Positions 24,501 to 35,043 of a DNA stretch of 64,000 bases are shown one piece after another (the stretch's first letter is position 1; every line of letters begins with the position of its first letter). The translations under genes were made by a program, and so were the position numbers. The notes beneath the pieces were generated by a model, which was not told the origin of the DNA, did not search any database, and saw only the letters and a list, made by a program, of their open reading frames with translations. This DNA is from Chondrosia reniformis. Taxonomy: Eukaryota; Porifera; Demospongiae; Chondrillida; Chondrillidae. Where the stretch lies: contig OX359189.1 in the NCBI GenBank assembly GCA_947172415.1, forward strand, positions 890,501 through 954,500, written 5' to 3'.

Positions 24501-25082
24501 GGAAATCCACCAAGAATAGACAAAGGAAGAATTCAGGTGACTTGCGACGTTCCAGGTCCAGATCAAAGGAATTGGACAGAGCAAAAGATTCAGAGGAAGT
24601 CAAGATGTCTGACACAGACACGACTAAAAATCAGAAGATCAGATCCCATAGCTCAAGCTCTACAACCTCATCCGAATCCTCATCATCCTATAGCTCATCA
24701 GGGGAAGAAGAGCCTAAATCTACCAGCAAGAAGACGGAGGGCAAGTCATCCGAAAGGCAGGTAAAGGAAAGGAAGAAGAGGGATAAATCACCAAGTCAGT
24801 CCCCCTCAAGCAGTCCTAAGAAGGTTAAGCATTCATCTTCTCCCAAATCACATACTAAGGGTAAAGTCACAATTGTTTCAAGGTATGGATTGCACAACAC
24901 TACTGTAAAGTTGCATAATATTAACTGTAAGACATTACAGTTATAACACTATATATAAACAGCCTATTTATTAGTAAAGTTGCCCAGAGGCAAAAATTTA
25001 ATTCATACACAAAATGGATATAGAAACTGGTACAGGAGATTCTTTCCTTTGCTGCAGGTCAAGCAAGAAAAAGAAACGATAG
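21597..25082 (+). CDS. PNISR: Arginine/serine-rich splicing-associated protein (PNISR/SFRS18-like)
   Basis: Five exons: 21597-21657, 21728-22827, 23184-23325, 23499-24882 and 25058-25082, which join in frame to 903 residues. The short first exon starts MWGQEGWQNQ and joins NDWAAKAVEWARQR, the conserved N terminus of PNISR (MWDQGG...DWAALAQAWIAQRE in man). A Pro/Gln-rich region, an acidic stretch and the MTLEILLQVTGEE helix follow. The last 400 residues are an RS domain built of (R/K)SRSRSRDR(R/K)R units (24100-24500), and the C terminus is SRSSKKKKR. It is expected in nuclear speckles with pinin and splicing factors. The start at 21597 is fixed by the conserved MW; the internal Met at 21778 is not the start. 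Confidence 0.92.
24100..24500 (+). repeat. Coding RS-domain repeat of PNISR
   Basis: Units of AGA(T/C)CAAGATC-AGAAGGCGG type encode RSRSRDR(R/K)RK. Long frames in the other five readings across it are shadows of low-complexity DNA. Confidence 0.9.
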
Positions 25083-26146
25083 TAGTTGGGTCTTCAGTTT
25101 GTTTAATACTTGGATACGCACTCCCAAGTCACATTTATACTGGCACCATATCCCTGCATTTTAGAATAAAGAATTAACTTTTTTGAACCAAAATATGTTT
25201 GCTGTTAAACATTATTTTATGTAATTGTTGACAAAGACTTTTACTATAGACTTGTTATTAACTGGAATAGAAGCTACATGGGGTATATAGCTATAAAGAT
25301 GAAATGTGAAATTGACTGGTAGTGTACAATTTTTAGGCAGCACCTACCTATAAGCAAGTGCTGCTAGTTACAAAATATATGCTGATTCCTGAGATAACTA
25401 TATATAACCAATTAAAAAATAAATATTAAAAGTTTTAGTCACTGTACTGCATTACAGTATAAGATCTATTGTGTGGACATCACACAATATACAACTGAAT
25501 GCTATAACTACAGACTGGTCTGATCCATTGAGATGCATGATCACATATTTACATATTGTAAATTAGATCATGATCTGCATATCATCACATGGCAGGCAAT
25601 CACACCTATACTAGGCTGCAGTTCCTATAGCTGTTACATTAATTCCAGCTGTGATCTGAACTACGCTTAAATAATACATGCACACTACTATTTATGAGTG
25701 CGTATTTCTACATTCACTCGGTTACCATTCACTCAGAGCTGAAGTGGTAGCACAGTGCTATTTTTCTCTTTTTTTTCTTTATCGTCAGCATATCGCGATA
25801 GTTAGAGTGGGAACCCATTGAGTATCCCAACACACTTGGGACGCTTTTTTAATTTTTTTTCATAACGGTAGAACTAATTTTTTCTAAATCAATTTCTAGC
25901 TAAAGTAGTTATCGCGTGAGAGATGTAATTCTACATTAATAAATTTGTAAGTGAAAGAATCTATACAAGGTCAAACCATGCTTTGCACACTTGGGAAATT
26001 TTATACTTAATTTAACAGCCCTAATATGTATATCCGTACTTGCCCTATCTCTCACCATACATTAAGTTTGTATACTAGTAATATCTGAGCATTATTAAAA
26101 ATAAATAATAGTAATCTTTGAATGTATAACTAAAATGTTGATAAAA
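25083..26146. other. Intergenic between convergent PNISR and ABCB7
   Basis: AT-rich with no coding signal. It contains a perfect palindrome TATCGCGATA (about 25790-25799) and a small hairpin TCCCAA-CACAC-TTGGGA followed within 3 bases by T6 (about 25827-25850). A terminator of a short Pol III RNA is possible but unsupported otherwise. Confidence 0.5.
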
Positions 26147-29100
26147 CTATTTAGTATTAGAAATAGATTGTTCTTCTGATTCAACCTGCATTTGGTGGTG
26201 CCAAAGTTCTGTGTAGTGTGAGTTGGGATTGGCCAGAAGTTCAACATGATTCCCCCTCTCCGTCACCCTCCCATTATCCAGGATAAAGATTTCATCCGCA
26301 TCTACTATTGTGGATAGGCGGTGTGCTATGAATATGGAAGTTCTTCCACTTATAAGTTGCCCCATATCAGCTAAGATTTGCTACACAAAGGAGACAATGA
26401 TTTTCTTAGGGAAGGGAGGGAAAGTGAGAAGGTGAGAGGGAGAGGGAAGTATGGAAGGGAGGGGGAGTGAGAGGGTCAAAGGGAGAGGGAAGTATGGAAG
26501 GGAGGGGGAGTGAGAGGGTCAAAGGGAGAGGGAAGTATGGAAGGGAGGGGGAGTGAGAGGGTCAAAGGGAGAGGGAAGTATGGAAGGGAGGGGGAGTGAG
26601 AGGGTCAAAGGGAGAGGGAAGTATGGAAGGGAGGGGGAGTGAGAGGGTCAAAGGGAGAGGGAAGTATGGAAGGGAGGGGGAGTGAGAGGGTCAAAGGGAG
26701 AGGGAAGTATGGAAGGGAGGGGGAGTGAGAGGGTCAAAGGGAGAGGGAAGTATGGAAGGGAGGGGGAGTGAGAGGGTCAAAGGGAGAGGGAAGTATGGAA
26801 GGGAGGGGGAGTGTGAGGGGAAGGAGAGAAGTGGTACGAAGAGGAGAGGGGAGGAAAAAGTAGGTCTGGTGACTTTCTTTCTACACAGTTTAACTACCCT
26901 GGCAGTTTACCTTTTCTGTGATGGAGTCCAGGGAAGAGGTAGCTTCATCATACACAAGAATTGGTGTGTTCTTCAGAATAGCTCTAGCTATTGCCACTCT
27001 CTGCTTCTCTCCTCCTGTGGTGTTACACATACATAATATGCAACAAAGCATGCAATCACGCTGGAATCATTGCATTTGATGTACCAAGTGTTTCCTTCAA
27101 CACTAACAAACGTGTGTTTCCTTCATTAACAATACAGTAGCATTAACCATACTATTTATTTACTCTGAAACATACAATTCTGCGGCTTTGCAACCCTGCC
27201 CCATAGTAACCTGTCCGTAGCAACCCTGCCCCATAGCAACCTGTCCATAGCAACCCTACCCCATAGTAACCTGTCCGTAGCAACCCTGCCCCATAGCAAC
27301 CTGTCCATAGCAACCCTGCCCCATAGTAACCTGTCCGTAGCAACCCTGCCCCATAGCAACCTGTCCCTAGCAACCCTATCTTGTGGTGATGACCCAGCCC
27401 CCCTGATACGTACCCGATAGTTTAAGTCCTCTCTCTCCAACTTGAGTGTCCCAGCCGTTAGGCATCCTCTCAATGGCCTCCCTCAGTCCCGCCATCCTGG
27501 CGGCCTCCACCACATCTTCCTTACTGGCACTTCTGTCTCCATAGGATACGTTGTGGTAGATGGTGTCGTTGAAGAGAACGCAGTCCTGAGGGACAATAGA
27601 TATCTGTTTCCTAAGACTCTCCAGGCTGACATCATTAATGTTCTCCCCTGCCACATAGATGTTACCTTTGTCCGCTTCATAGAAACGATACAGAAGACGA
27701 ATAATTGTGGATTTTCTATATATAAAAGTGGATTTCAAAAGCATCATTAATTAAATTACACTGACAAAATGTGTGTGTAAAAATATAAAGGAGTAAATTG
27801 ATAATTATACCAATAAAATTAAAATTGCTTTAATATATTGATTGGAAGGACAAGGGTAACAACAGGAAGTAATAATGCCAGCAAGAGCCTCTAAAAACAC
27901 TTCACAATCTACTAGTCTCCTGACATGGTTAGCACCTACCCAGATCCACTGCCTCCAACAAGCGCTATCTTCTTCCCAGCCATTGCTTCAAAGCTGAGGC
28001 CATCAAGAATGTAGCGATCCTTTAAGTAACCAAACTTCACATCCTCAAACTTGACTACAGCCTTTTCAGGCGGAACAACCAGTAAGCCAGCGTCTGGACT
28101 GTCCTGTGAATCAAACCGAGAAATACTCTTTATCCACTGATAGTATTTGCAACATTCCAAAGTGATAAGATAAAACCACAACTACTTAAAGTCATTCTCA
28201 AACATCATGGAAAACAGCAATTGCAGGGAATGGAACCCAGGACAGCTGGTTATGACCACCAGTGCTCTGCCACTGAGCTATAATTGCCACAGCAATGCCT
28301 CCCTTCATGTTTCCCCTCTTATACTAACTACAAATAGTAATTAATCTTTATTCACTAATAAGTGGTGACTCTCCTTATCAGAACAAGCCGACAATGCCAG
28401 AGACTTAAGGCTAAAGTCTTTTACACACCTTAATGTTGGCATTGATGGAGAGAAGGTTAAACATAGTTTGCATGTCAACAAGAGCTTGTCTCACATCACG
28501 ATACACAGTGCCCAGGAAATTTAGCGGAAATGAGAGTTGGAAGAGCAGTCCATTCACCATCACCAGATCCCCAACTGTCATTGTACCTTAAGACATTTAC
28601 AACATCACATTTACCTCCAAGTATACAACAGTTCAATAATGTACTGATGTGGTGTATATACAAATTCTTTATTGCTGTTTTAGGAAGTATTTACAGCTAA
28701 AATTGCCAGGATACTTACCTGCCAATATTCCCTGGCTGGTCAAGAGCATTATAGCAGTAAGGGCAGCACCAAACACAGCCTGCTGACTGAAGTTGAGCAA
28801 GGCTAGACTGGTGCTGGTCTTGTAAGACGCCCTTTCGTAGAGTGCCAAACTCTTATCATATCTCTCTGCTTCATAGTTCTCGTTATTGAAGTACTTTGAA
28901 ACAGAAGAGACAAGAGATAAAGGATAACAGATAAAGAAAGTTTGTAAAGAAATAGAAAATTGTACTTTAACAGTTTCAAAATTTATCAGTGAATCCACTG
29001 CTTTAGTACCAGCTTCATTATCGGCCCTATTCATTTCAATCCTAAATTTGGTTCTACAGAAACAAAAAAATATTTATTTACACCATAAATGACCATGGAC

Positions 29101-31049
29101 ATACTCAAAAAATGGATACCAGGATAGGGTCTGGCACACCAGACTGCATCTCTCTGTATGTGATGGTATACAATGTACGTACCTCCATTGTGTTATCCCA
29201 AAAGTAAGAGCTGTGTATAGAGCTATAGTTGCCACACTGCAGGCCCCAAAGGTCAAACCACATTTATAGGACTGCAGAGGGGGAGGAGTCAAGGTCAACG
29301 GTCAAAGGTCAAAGGTGACAAGTCAGAAAACAGATGGAAATGGTGGACTGGGAAGATAAAGGAAAAGAGGGAGGAGGAGAAAGCAGTCTAGTTAGGTAGT
29401 TCTTGGTCGCCTACCAAAATTGCTGTTACCAAGGAGACTTCAAACAAAGTTGGAAACACATTAAAAACCAATGCTGATAGAACAAAATTGATCCCTCTAT
29501 AGAAACACAGGAAATAAACAGGAACAGAATATATATGAACAAAAATGTTTAGATACACAATATCTCAGCTACCAATAGTTAGGGTTACCTTGTTCCTCGA
29601 TCCACAGCTCTAAAGAGCTCGCCAGTCTTCCTGGAGAGGTGAAAGTTCAAATCAAGAGAATGAAGATGGAGAAAGGTTCTTTTGGCAATCCTTCGAATTG
29701 AGCTCTGTGCCACTTTGGAGAAGATAGCATTTCTCAGTTCATTGAACCCAGAAGCAGTCACTCTAGCAGCTCCATCTAAAGGATGTGACTCAACAATGAA
29801 TTTTCCAATATATATCAACTTAAGAACACGTTTCTATATACTACATATACTCACATCCTAATATCAGTGCGGTTGCCATGGTTGCTATGGTATTCTGAGG
29901 CGTGTCTAGAGCAGGTACACTACCCAAGTAGTCAACGGCATATTTGAAGAAGAAGGGGACAGTTATATTCAACAGCTACATTACAGTGAAGAAGAAGGGG
30001 ACATGTATATTCAACAGCTACATTACAGTGAAGAAGAAGGGGACATGTATATTCAACAGCTACATTACAGTGAAGAAGAAGGGGACAGTTATATTCAACA
30101 GCTACATTACAGTGAAGAAGAAGGGGACATGTATATTCAACTATATTACAATATAACAAACACATTAAAGTGGATCCGTCTAACATCATAATAGTCATGA
30201 CCAAAGAATGACGAATATGCAGTTTAACTGAATGTTCCTATACATCACGCAGTTGGTTCAAGTACTTTGGATGAGCAATAGTTTTACAAAATTCTGACTA
30301 GTATTGAGGTATGCTATGTAGCTAAGAGAGAAATTATGCAGCACCAAAGATGTTCACCTTTGACCCCACTAGCAGTCCTATGGCTGCCACAACTCTAGCT
30401 TTGAGTGCTGGCTGTTCTTTTGGCCAAATGTGCTTCACCATTTCTCTGATGATTGGCCAAAACTTCAGTTCCAAGTCACCTCCGTACACGTTATCAGCTG
30501 GGTGCCCCATCTGGGTACGTTTTAAAATGGCTCCTACCTCTGCCAAGCTTCTCTTATCTCTTAACATGCTCTGTCTGTCTCTTGGGTTTGTGACACCGAA
30601 CTGAAAGCAAGGCTGGGTTGTGGACAACCATCTCCTTGGGAGCTCACTGACACTGATGTGCTGTAAAGGCGAGATGGGGCAATGTATCACCACTGTGTGC
30701 GGATTAGATGACACTTGTCTAATAACTTTCTTTATTTTTTACTTTAGAACTTAACACTCATATTACACAAGTTGTGAGAATGAGATTATTACCATATATA
30801 CTATATACTCTATATATATAATACTCACCATATGTACTATATACTCCATATATACTAGTTTAAAGTAATCTCATAGATCATAAACCATCCAATAATGTAT
30901 ATCTACGAATGACGACATCACACTATATTATCTTAACGGTCCTGCTACACCGTTGAGAATGACTGGTTTACCTTTCTTCGAAGCAATGACCAGGAGGTTG
31001 GAGGCCAGGATCCTTTGCTACGCCTCAAGAGCCGGTATGCTAGAGTCAT
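26147..31049 (-). CDS. ABCB7: Mitochondrial iron-sulfur ABC transporter ABCB7 (Atm1 type)
   Basis: Half-size ABC exporter of the mitochondrial inner membrane, needed for cytosolic Fe-S cluster assembly (family knowledge). Exons follow human ABCB7: 30972-31049 (start, basic presequence), 30358 to about 30660, 29855-29975 ([13 protein letters not shown]), about 29590-29790, about 29413-29497, about 29189-29278, about 28980-29053, about 28719-28895, about 28430-28590, about 27941-28104 (ends in Walker A GGSGSG), about 27411-27717 (KST; PQD Q-loop; ends at the signature LSG), about 26908-27020 ([13 protein letters not shown], Walker B) and 26147-26382 (switch His in [14 protein letters not shown]). 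The C terminus lacks the Cys-rich GNCSC end of the vertebrate protein. Three introns are loaded with minisatellites, one of them built from a splice acceptor. It is divergent from NUS1. Confidence 0.93.
26402..26818. repeat. 43-bp purine-rich minisatellite
   Basis: Between nine and ten units of GGAAGTATGGAAGGGAGGGG-GAGTGAGAGGGTCAAAGGGAGA type in the last ABCB7 intron. The G-run-rich strand is the plus strand. Confidence 0.95.
27190..27375. repeat. 30-bp minisatellite
   Basis: Six units of CAACCCTGCCCCATAGTAAC-CTGTCCGTAG, alternating two variants (TAACCTGTCCGTAG and CAACCTGTCCATAG) so that the true higher-order unit is about 60 bp. ABCB7 intron. Confidence 0.95.
28168..28288 (-). mobile_element. 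tRNA-derived SINE (tRNA-Met-like head)
   Basis: On the minus strand, 28217-28287 folds as a tRNA: acceptor stem GCAATTA/CAATTGC (6 of 7 pairs), D arm with box A TAGCTCAGTGG, an anticodon arm CTGG/CCAG with an enlarged loop containing CAT, and a T arm with loop TTCCATT (box B GGTTCCATTCC). The enlarged loop and mismatches argue against a working tRNA. The tail (ATGATGTTTGAGAATGA...GTGGTTT) recurs without the head at 17597-17650, so this is a SINE. It lies in an ABCB7 intron. Confidence 0.65.
29940..30144. repeat. 42-bp minisatellite that copies an ABCB7 splice acceptor
   Basis: Between four and five 42-bp units. On the minus strand each intact unit holds the acceptor AATGTAG and the first codons of ABCB7 exon 3 (CTGTTGAATATA..GTCCCC). 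The four acceptor copies end at 29976, 30018, 30060 and 30102. Only the innermost one leads into the exon; use of the others meets an in-frame TAG. Confidence 0.85.
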
Positions 31050-31072
31050 ACTACTTGGCCATTTCTTATGTT

Positions 31073-31082
31073 GTCACGTGAC
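31073..31082. promoter_or_regulatory. Perfect CLEAR/USF palindrome in the ABCB7/NUS1 promoter
   Basis: GTCACGTGAC lies 24 bp from the ABCB7 start and 74 bp from the NUS1 start, inside the 106-bp divergent spacer. The motif is bound by bHLH-Zip factors (USF/MiT/TFE) in animals. Confidence 0.5.
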
Positions 31083-31155
31083 AATCATATGATGTCTAAG
31101 TTTTAATAATGGCCGCGTGTAACTAATTTCCTCCACTTTTCACCTCCGAGAGACA

Positions 31156-33776
31156 ATGAGAACAGTGACGGATATCCTTCTCGAGTGGACATTCAAAATA
31201 TCACTGTCAACTGTTCACGGCACACTGCAAGCCAAGAGACTGTGTATTCTGATAGGGACTTATCTGATTTATTTATTTCAGTATCCGTGGAAATCTTATA
31301 CGAAGGGACACGCAAATCAGTTGGAAGACATTCACAGAGATGCCAAAGCGTTAGATAAATTACCCAATCACATCGCGTTTGTCGTGTTAGAGGAAGATTC
31401 AGAATTTTCGCCTGAAGACCTAGCAAGGCTAGCTGTGTGGTCGCTATCAAGTGGTATTCGCTACGTCACCCTATACGACCTCGAAGGTACGTAACTCTAA
31501 AGGGATTTATGTTGCTCCATTGATCCGCTGTAGGCTGCATCGACCAACCCCAATACTACTTGCACTTTGTACTTGTGTCTGTCAATTCTTAATGGCATGC
31601 TTGTTTCTATGGAGACTTGACTTCATGAATATCTTGTTTATGAGTGGCTTAGGTTTTCATTTCAACCTTAACAATATGCCTCAATATGTACAATTGAGCT
31701 GGAGACCTCTCAACTTATTGATTATCGAGGTGTCCGCATGCACATCACAAGTTTGTTTGATGAAAATCAGACCTTGTGGTTGTATGATTGGGTCAGACAA
31801 CTTGGTATACTCTGTATCCAATTAACCCCTAGTAAGATTTATCATTGTATCACAGGGAGATGGAGGATTTCCTTTTGTAAATATTGAATAAACATGCCCT
31901 TGTCTGATATATGGTAGATCTTCTGCCTCAGAATTGCTTGTGTTAAGTGAAGCAATATAATGAGAAGTCTACTTTAATTGATTTCTCATAACAAAGAAAT
32001 GGTTGTGTAATTAGAGTTTGATTTCGTCACGCTAACGTTAAATAGGGTGGCCATATTTTTACGTTGTCCCTACATACGTACGTAGTTTATATTTTTCTGT
32101 CATTGACATTCCTTGACTATTTTTAACCTTTTTAAAGGGAAATTAAAGGCAAGATTTTTTGATCTTCACAAAGTAATAAGCTCTTTGTACCAGTACCAGT
32201 TTGGGCCCCTAGCCCCCAACCTCTCCATCTCCTCCAGCCACACTCCGGCACTGAGCAGCAATCAGGAGGTGCACGTTGGTGAGTGCGGGTTACGTAACAT
32301 TTCTTTGTTGCTATTGGATACCTCCTAGTGTATGTGGTTAATGGCAGGTTTGGTCTACAGGTGATTGGCTTAATGATGGATGATTGTAACACAATGGTTT
32401 TGATTTCACTGTATTATATTATATACATATGTGGGTGTACCTTATGTATAATATCAGTTGTATGTGTACTTGAAAGAGTGGAGGTGTAATTGACTCTTAA
32501 TTGGAATACTTAAACTTCAAGCACACTTACTTAAATTGTTCTGTAATGTTACTCTTTAAAATTCATATTCAGTTTGCTCAATCTCTTCAGGTGTTGATCC
32601 AACCTATTTTGTTAATATTTTATCCAATGAAGATGGTCAGAACCGCCTCTCACAGACAGCGCAAGAGGTGTGTACTTCTGTTCAGAAGGGAGAACTCACT
32701 CTCAAGCAGATTGATGTAAACAGAGTTGAAGAAAAGTGGAGAAGTATGTATCCATTAAGTTCAATCTAATTAGTTCTGAGATTATATAGAAAATTAGATT
32801 TCTTCCTTCAGATTACTTCTGAAGCAGTGGCATATACATAATATACAGTATTGTACATGGCCAAGGAGTCACAGAAGATCAAGATAAAGAAAAAGACAAA
32901 GACTCCCAGGATCACTGATGAAGGGTGGAATTCCCAGAAACTTCTGTCTGACCCAGTGGAGAAGAAGATGAAAGAAGGAAGAAAAAAGACTCCTGTATCT
33001 TCATCCAAAGCTCTCTTCAGGATTAGTTCCTCTATAGGCTCTTTTACAGAATAGGCATAGCATGTAGGAAAATGGTATCTTAATTTTTTTCATGTACATT
33101 GTCATAAGCGTTTTTGTATCTGTTTAGCTAATTTAAGCTCTCGATTGTGGCATTATTACATACATATGTACGTATGTATATGAGTTATGGTATTGCTTCA
33201 TTTATTTGTAGACTCGTCAGTAATCCCAGATCCAGATTTGCTTGTAGTATTTGGCAATATAAACAGTGTCGGAGGTTTCCCACCTTATTTATTGAGATTT
33301 TGTGAAATTCAGTGAGTTTTAGAATTCAATAGTATAAACATTAAAGTGATACGTACGTAGCTTGTACATTGACTGCACCTCAGCTCTATATGTGTATATA
33401 TCCTAAGTGATATAATCTATTTAGATATGCATTTGTATCTTTACATACGTAAGTATGTACACCAAAACAGAACTGATAGTCAACTAGTTGTTGAATTATA
33501 AGTCTCCTGGAGGTGATATGAATACCACATGCCTTAGAATGTAATCAGATATACTCTCTGACGCTGCTGGATAGTATACCATTGGTGTATCTGTAAAGTG
33601 CTGGTATGTATTTACTGTACATTTCTTTTTACACATACTGTGTGTATATATTAAAATTTAATAAATTGTTTATTTGTTTCTATAGTGGCCAGCCAACCCA
33701 CAAACAAGTACAGTATAAAACATTCTTTTCTATTTTACAGTCATTTGCAAAATGTAAACAAAACTTTGGAAAATAA
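31156..33776 (+). CDS. NUS1: Dehydrodolichyl diphosphate synthase subunit NUS1 (Nogo-B receptor)
   Basis: Regulatory/catalytic partner of the cis-prenyltransferase DHDDS that makes dolichol at the ER. Exons 31156-31486, 32138-32278, 32591-32743, 33212-33311 and 33686-33776 join in frame to 271 residues. An N-terminal hydrophobic segment (RLCILIGTYLIYLF, residues about 28-42) is followed by the cis-prenyltransferase-like fold: PNHIAFVVLEED, DLARLAVWSLSSGIRYVTLYD, PDLLVVFGNINSVGGFPPYLLRFCEI and the end FFSILQSFAKCKQNFGK. The end aligns with human FFSALRQYAACEQRLGK, but the Arg of the C-terminal RxG motif is Asn here. It is divergent from ABCB7. The last intron boundaries fit GT-AG. Confidence 0.92.
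32861..33094 (-). repeat. Dispersed ~230-bp element, complete copy (reverse)
   Basis: Full-length copy in reverse orientation in the last-but-one NUS1 intron region. A 67-codon frame across it is a property of the repeat (Lys-rich, KIKIKKKTKTPRITDEGWN) and is broken in the other copies. Confidence 0.85.
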
Positions 33777-34634
33777 TTGACTAATTAAATTACACTTATG
33801 ATTTATCTGTTATTTAAATTAAATTATAGCATTACTTTCTTGTGTGTGCCTTTGCATAAGTTCTAAACACATATCACTGTTATTTTAACCACAGAAGACC
33901 AAGGCAATGATGACACTTATTTTTTCTAAGGGCTATATACCATTTAAGTATAATGGAAAGTAACAGCTTTATCTTTCTGCCAAATGAGTAAAAACATGTT
34001 TATATAAGGTAAGTGTTAAGGCAGTCTTGCATCATACTACACTTTTCGATTGAGTCCACATGTAGACCATGTGTTGACTGCTTCCTTATATGGATACAAT
34101 AATAGAATCCTCCTAAGAAGTGCACATAAATGCCCCAAAGGGAGCTTAAATGGACCATAATATGACAGACACAGATTGTATGATTAGCATTAATATAGGA
34201 GAATTAAAGGGATTGAAAGGTGGAAGAAAATATAGGAGAATTATAGGGATTGAAAGGTGGAAGAGATTGGCCCTGGTTGATCCTAATAAGGATGAAGCAG
34301 CTTTTTTGAGTGGTCAAGGAGAGACTCTGGTTTCCATTGGTTGAACTTTGGTTCCACCCATTAGCTCATCAAGCTCAAGAGACGTGAGTGGGGCCAGAGT
34401 CCACTGATGATCAACTTTTATCTTAAAGTCCTTTTTGGTACATCTAATGATAACTATTATATAGAAGAACCTTAAAGCAAGGAATGATGCTGAATTGAAT
34501 TGCATGACTTCGAGCAATGTGTAGCTTATTCTCTTCGAAATTCTCATTGAATAATCTTTGCTATAGATGGTTAGGCAATATGAACCTTCACTTATCATGC
34601 ATCATCATAATTTAACCAGGGAAACCCCATCAGC
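33777..34634. other. Intergenic
   Basis: Mostly AT-rich DNA. It contains a short direct duplication of about 40 bp (ATAGGAGAATTA-AGGGATTGAAAGGTGGAAG, twice in 34195-34265) that gives a spurious 64-codon frame. I see no gene. Confidence 0.5.
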
Positions 34635-34880
34635 TCAATAAGACTGGTCCATATTATTGCCTTCATCATCACTCGAATCAAACCAATCACTTTCTTCGTC
34701 GTTCTCAAAGTTATCTAGTGACATATGACATGCCAAATCATCCTGAACAAAGCCAGTAAATTGACATATTTAAGAGTTTTTATAGATCAAAACGATTATA
34801 TCACTCTGAAATCGTCCCAGACAACCCAGATCTGGGGGTGCTGTATCTCCTCAGCGGACTTTATATAAAGTCTTTTGTGC
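34635..34880 (-). CDS. Possible 3' end of an unrecognised small gene
   Basis: Two exon-like pieces on the minus strand join in frame. One at about 34809-34880 reads SAEEIQHPQIWVVWDDFR and ends at a GTGATA donor. The other, 34635-34743, follows a TTGTTCAG acceptor and reads DDLACHMSLDNFENDEES..., ending in an acidic tail and TGA. No upstream exon or start was found and I do not recognise the protein. It could be a pseudogene fragment. It lies just left of the kappaB site of the next gene. Confidence 0.25.
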
Positions 34881-34938
34881 AAAAGTAAAGTAACGAAAGC
34901 GAATGACAAAAGGTTAACAACTAGGAAGCTGATGCAAT

Positions 34939-34949
34939 GGGAAATTCCC
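34939..34949. promoter_or_regulatory. Palindromic NF-kappaB-type site, upstream of helical membrane gene 1
   Basis: GGGAAATTCCC is a perfect palindrome matching the kappaB consensus GGGRNWYYCC, 94 bp upstream of the conserved start Met. It lies in a roughly 32-bp block (from GATGCAATGGG to GAAAAAGTACCT) that is identical at the second gene, while the DNA on both sides differs. Confidence 0.6.
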
Positions 34950-35043
34950 TGAAAAAGTACCTTATTTCTATTTTAAGAATAGCCTTTTCAGGATAAAAGC
35001 TTTGCGATTTCTATAGATCTTGCAATTGGTTATTAGAGTAGAG

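Noticed and set aside
23952..24764. Frames antisense or shifted to the RS domain
   Set aside because: Shadows of the repetitive RS-coding DNA of PNISR.
28217..28287. Functional tRNA-Met gene
   Set aside because: Enlarged anticodon loop, mismatched acceptor and T stems, altered B box and a shared SINE tail.
34150..34344. 64-codon frame (MDHNMTDTDC) as a gene
   Set aside because: Depends on a local direct duplication, has no splice partners and no recognisable domain.
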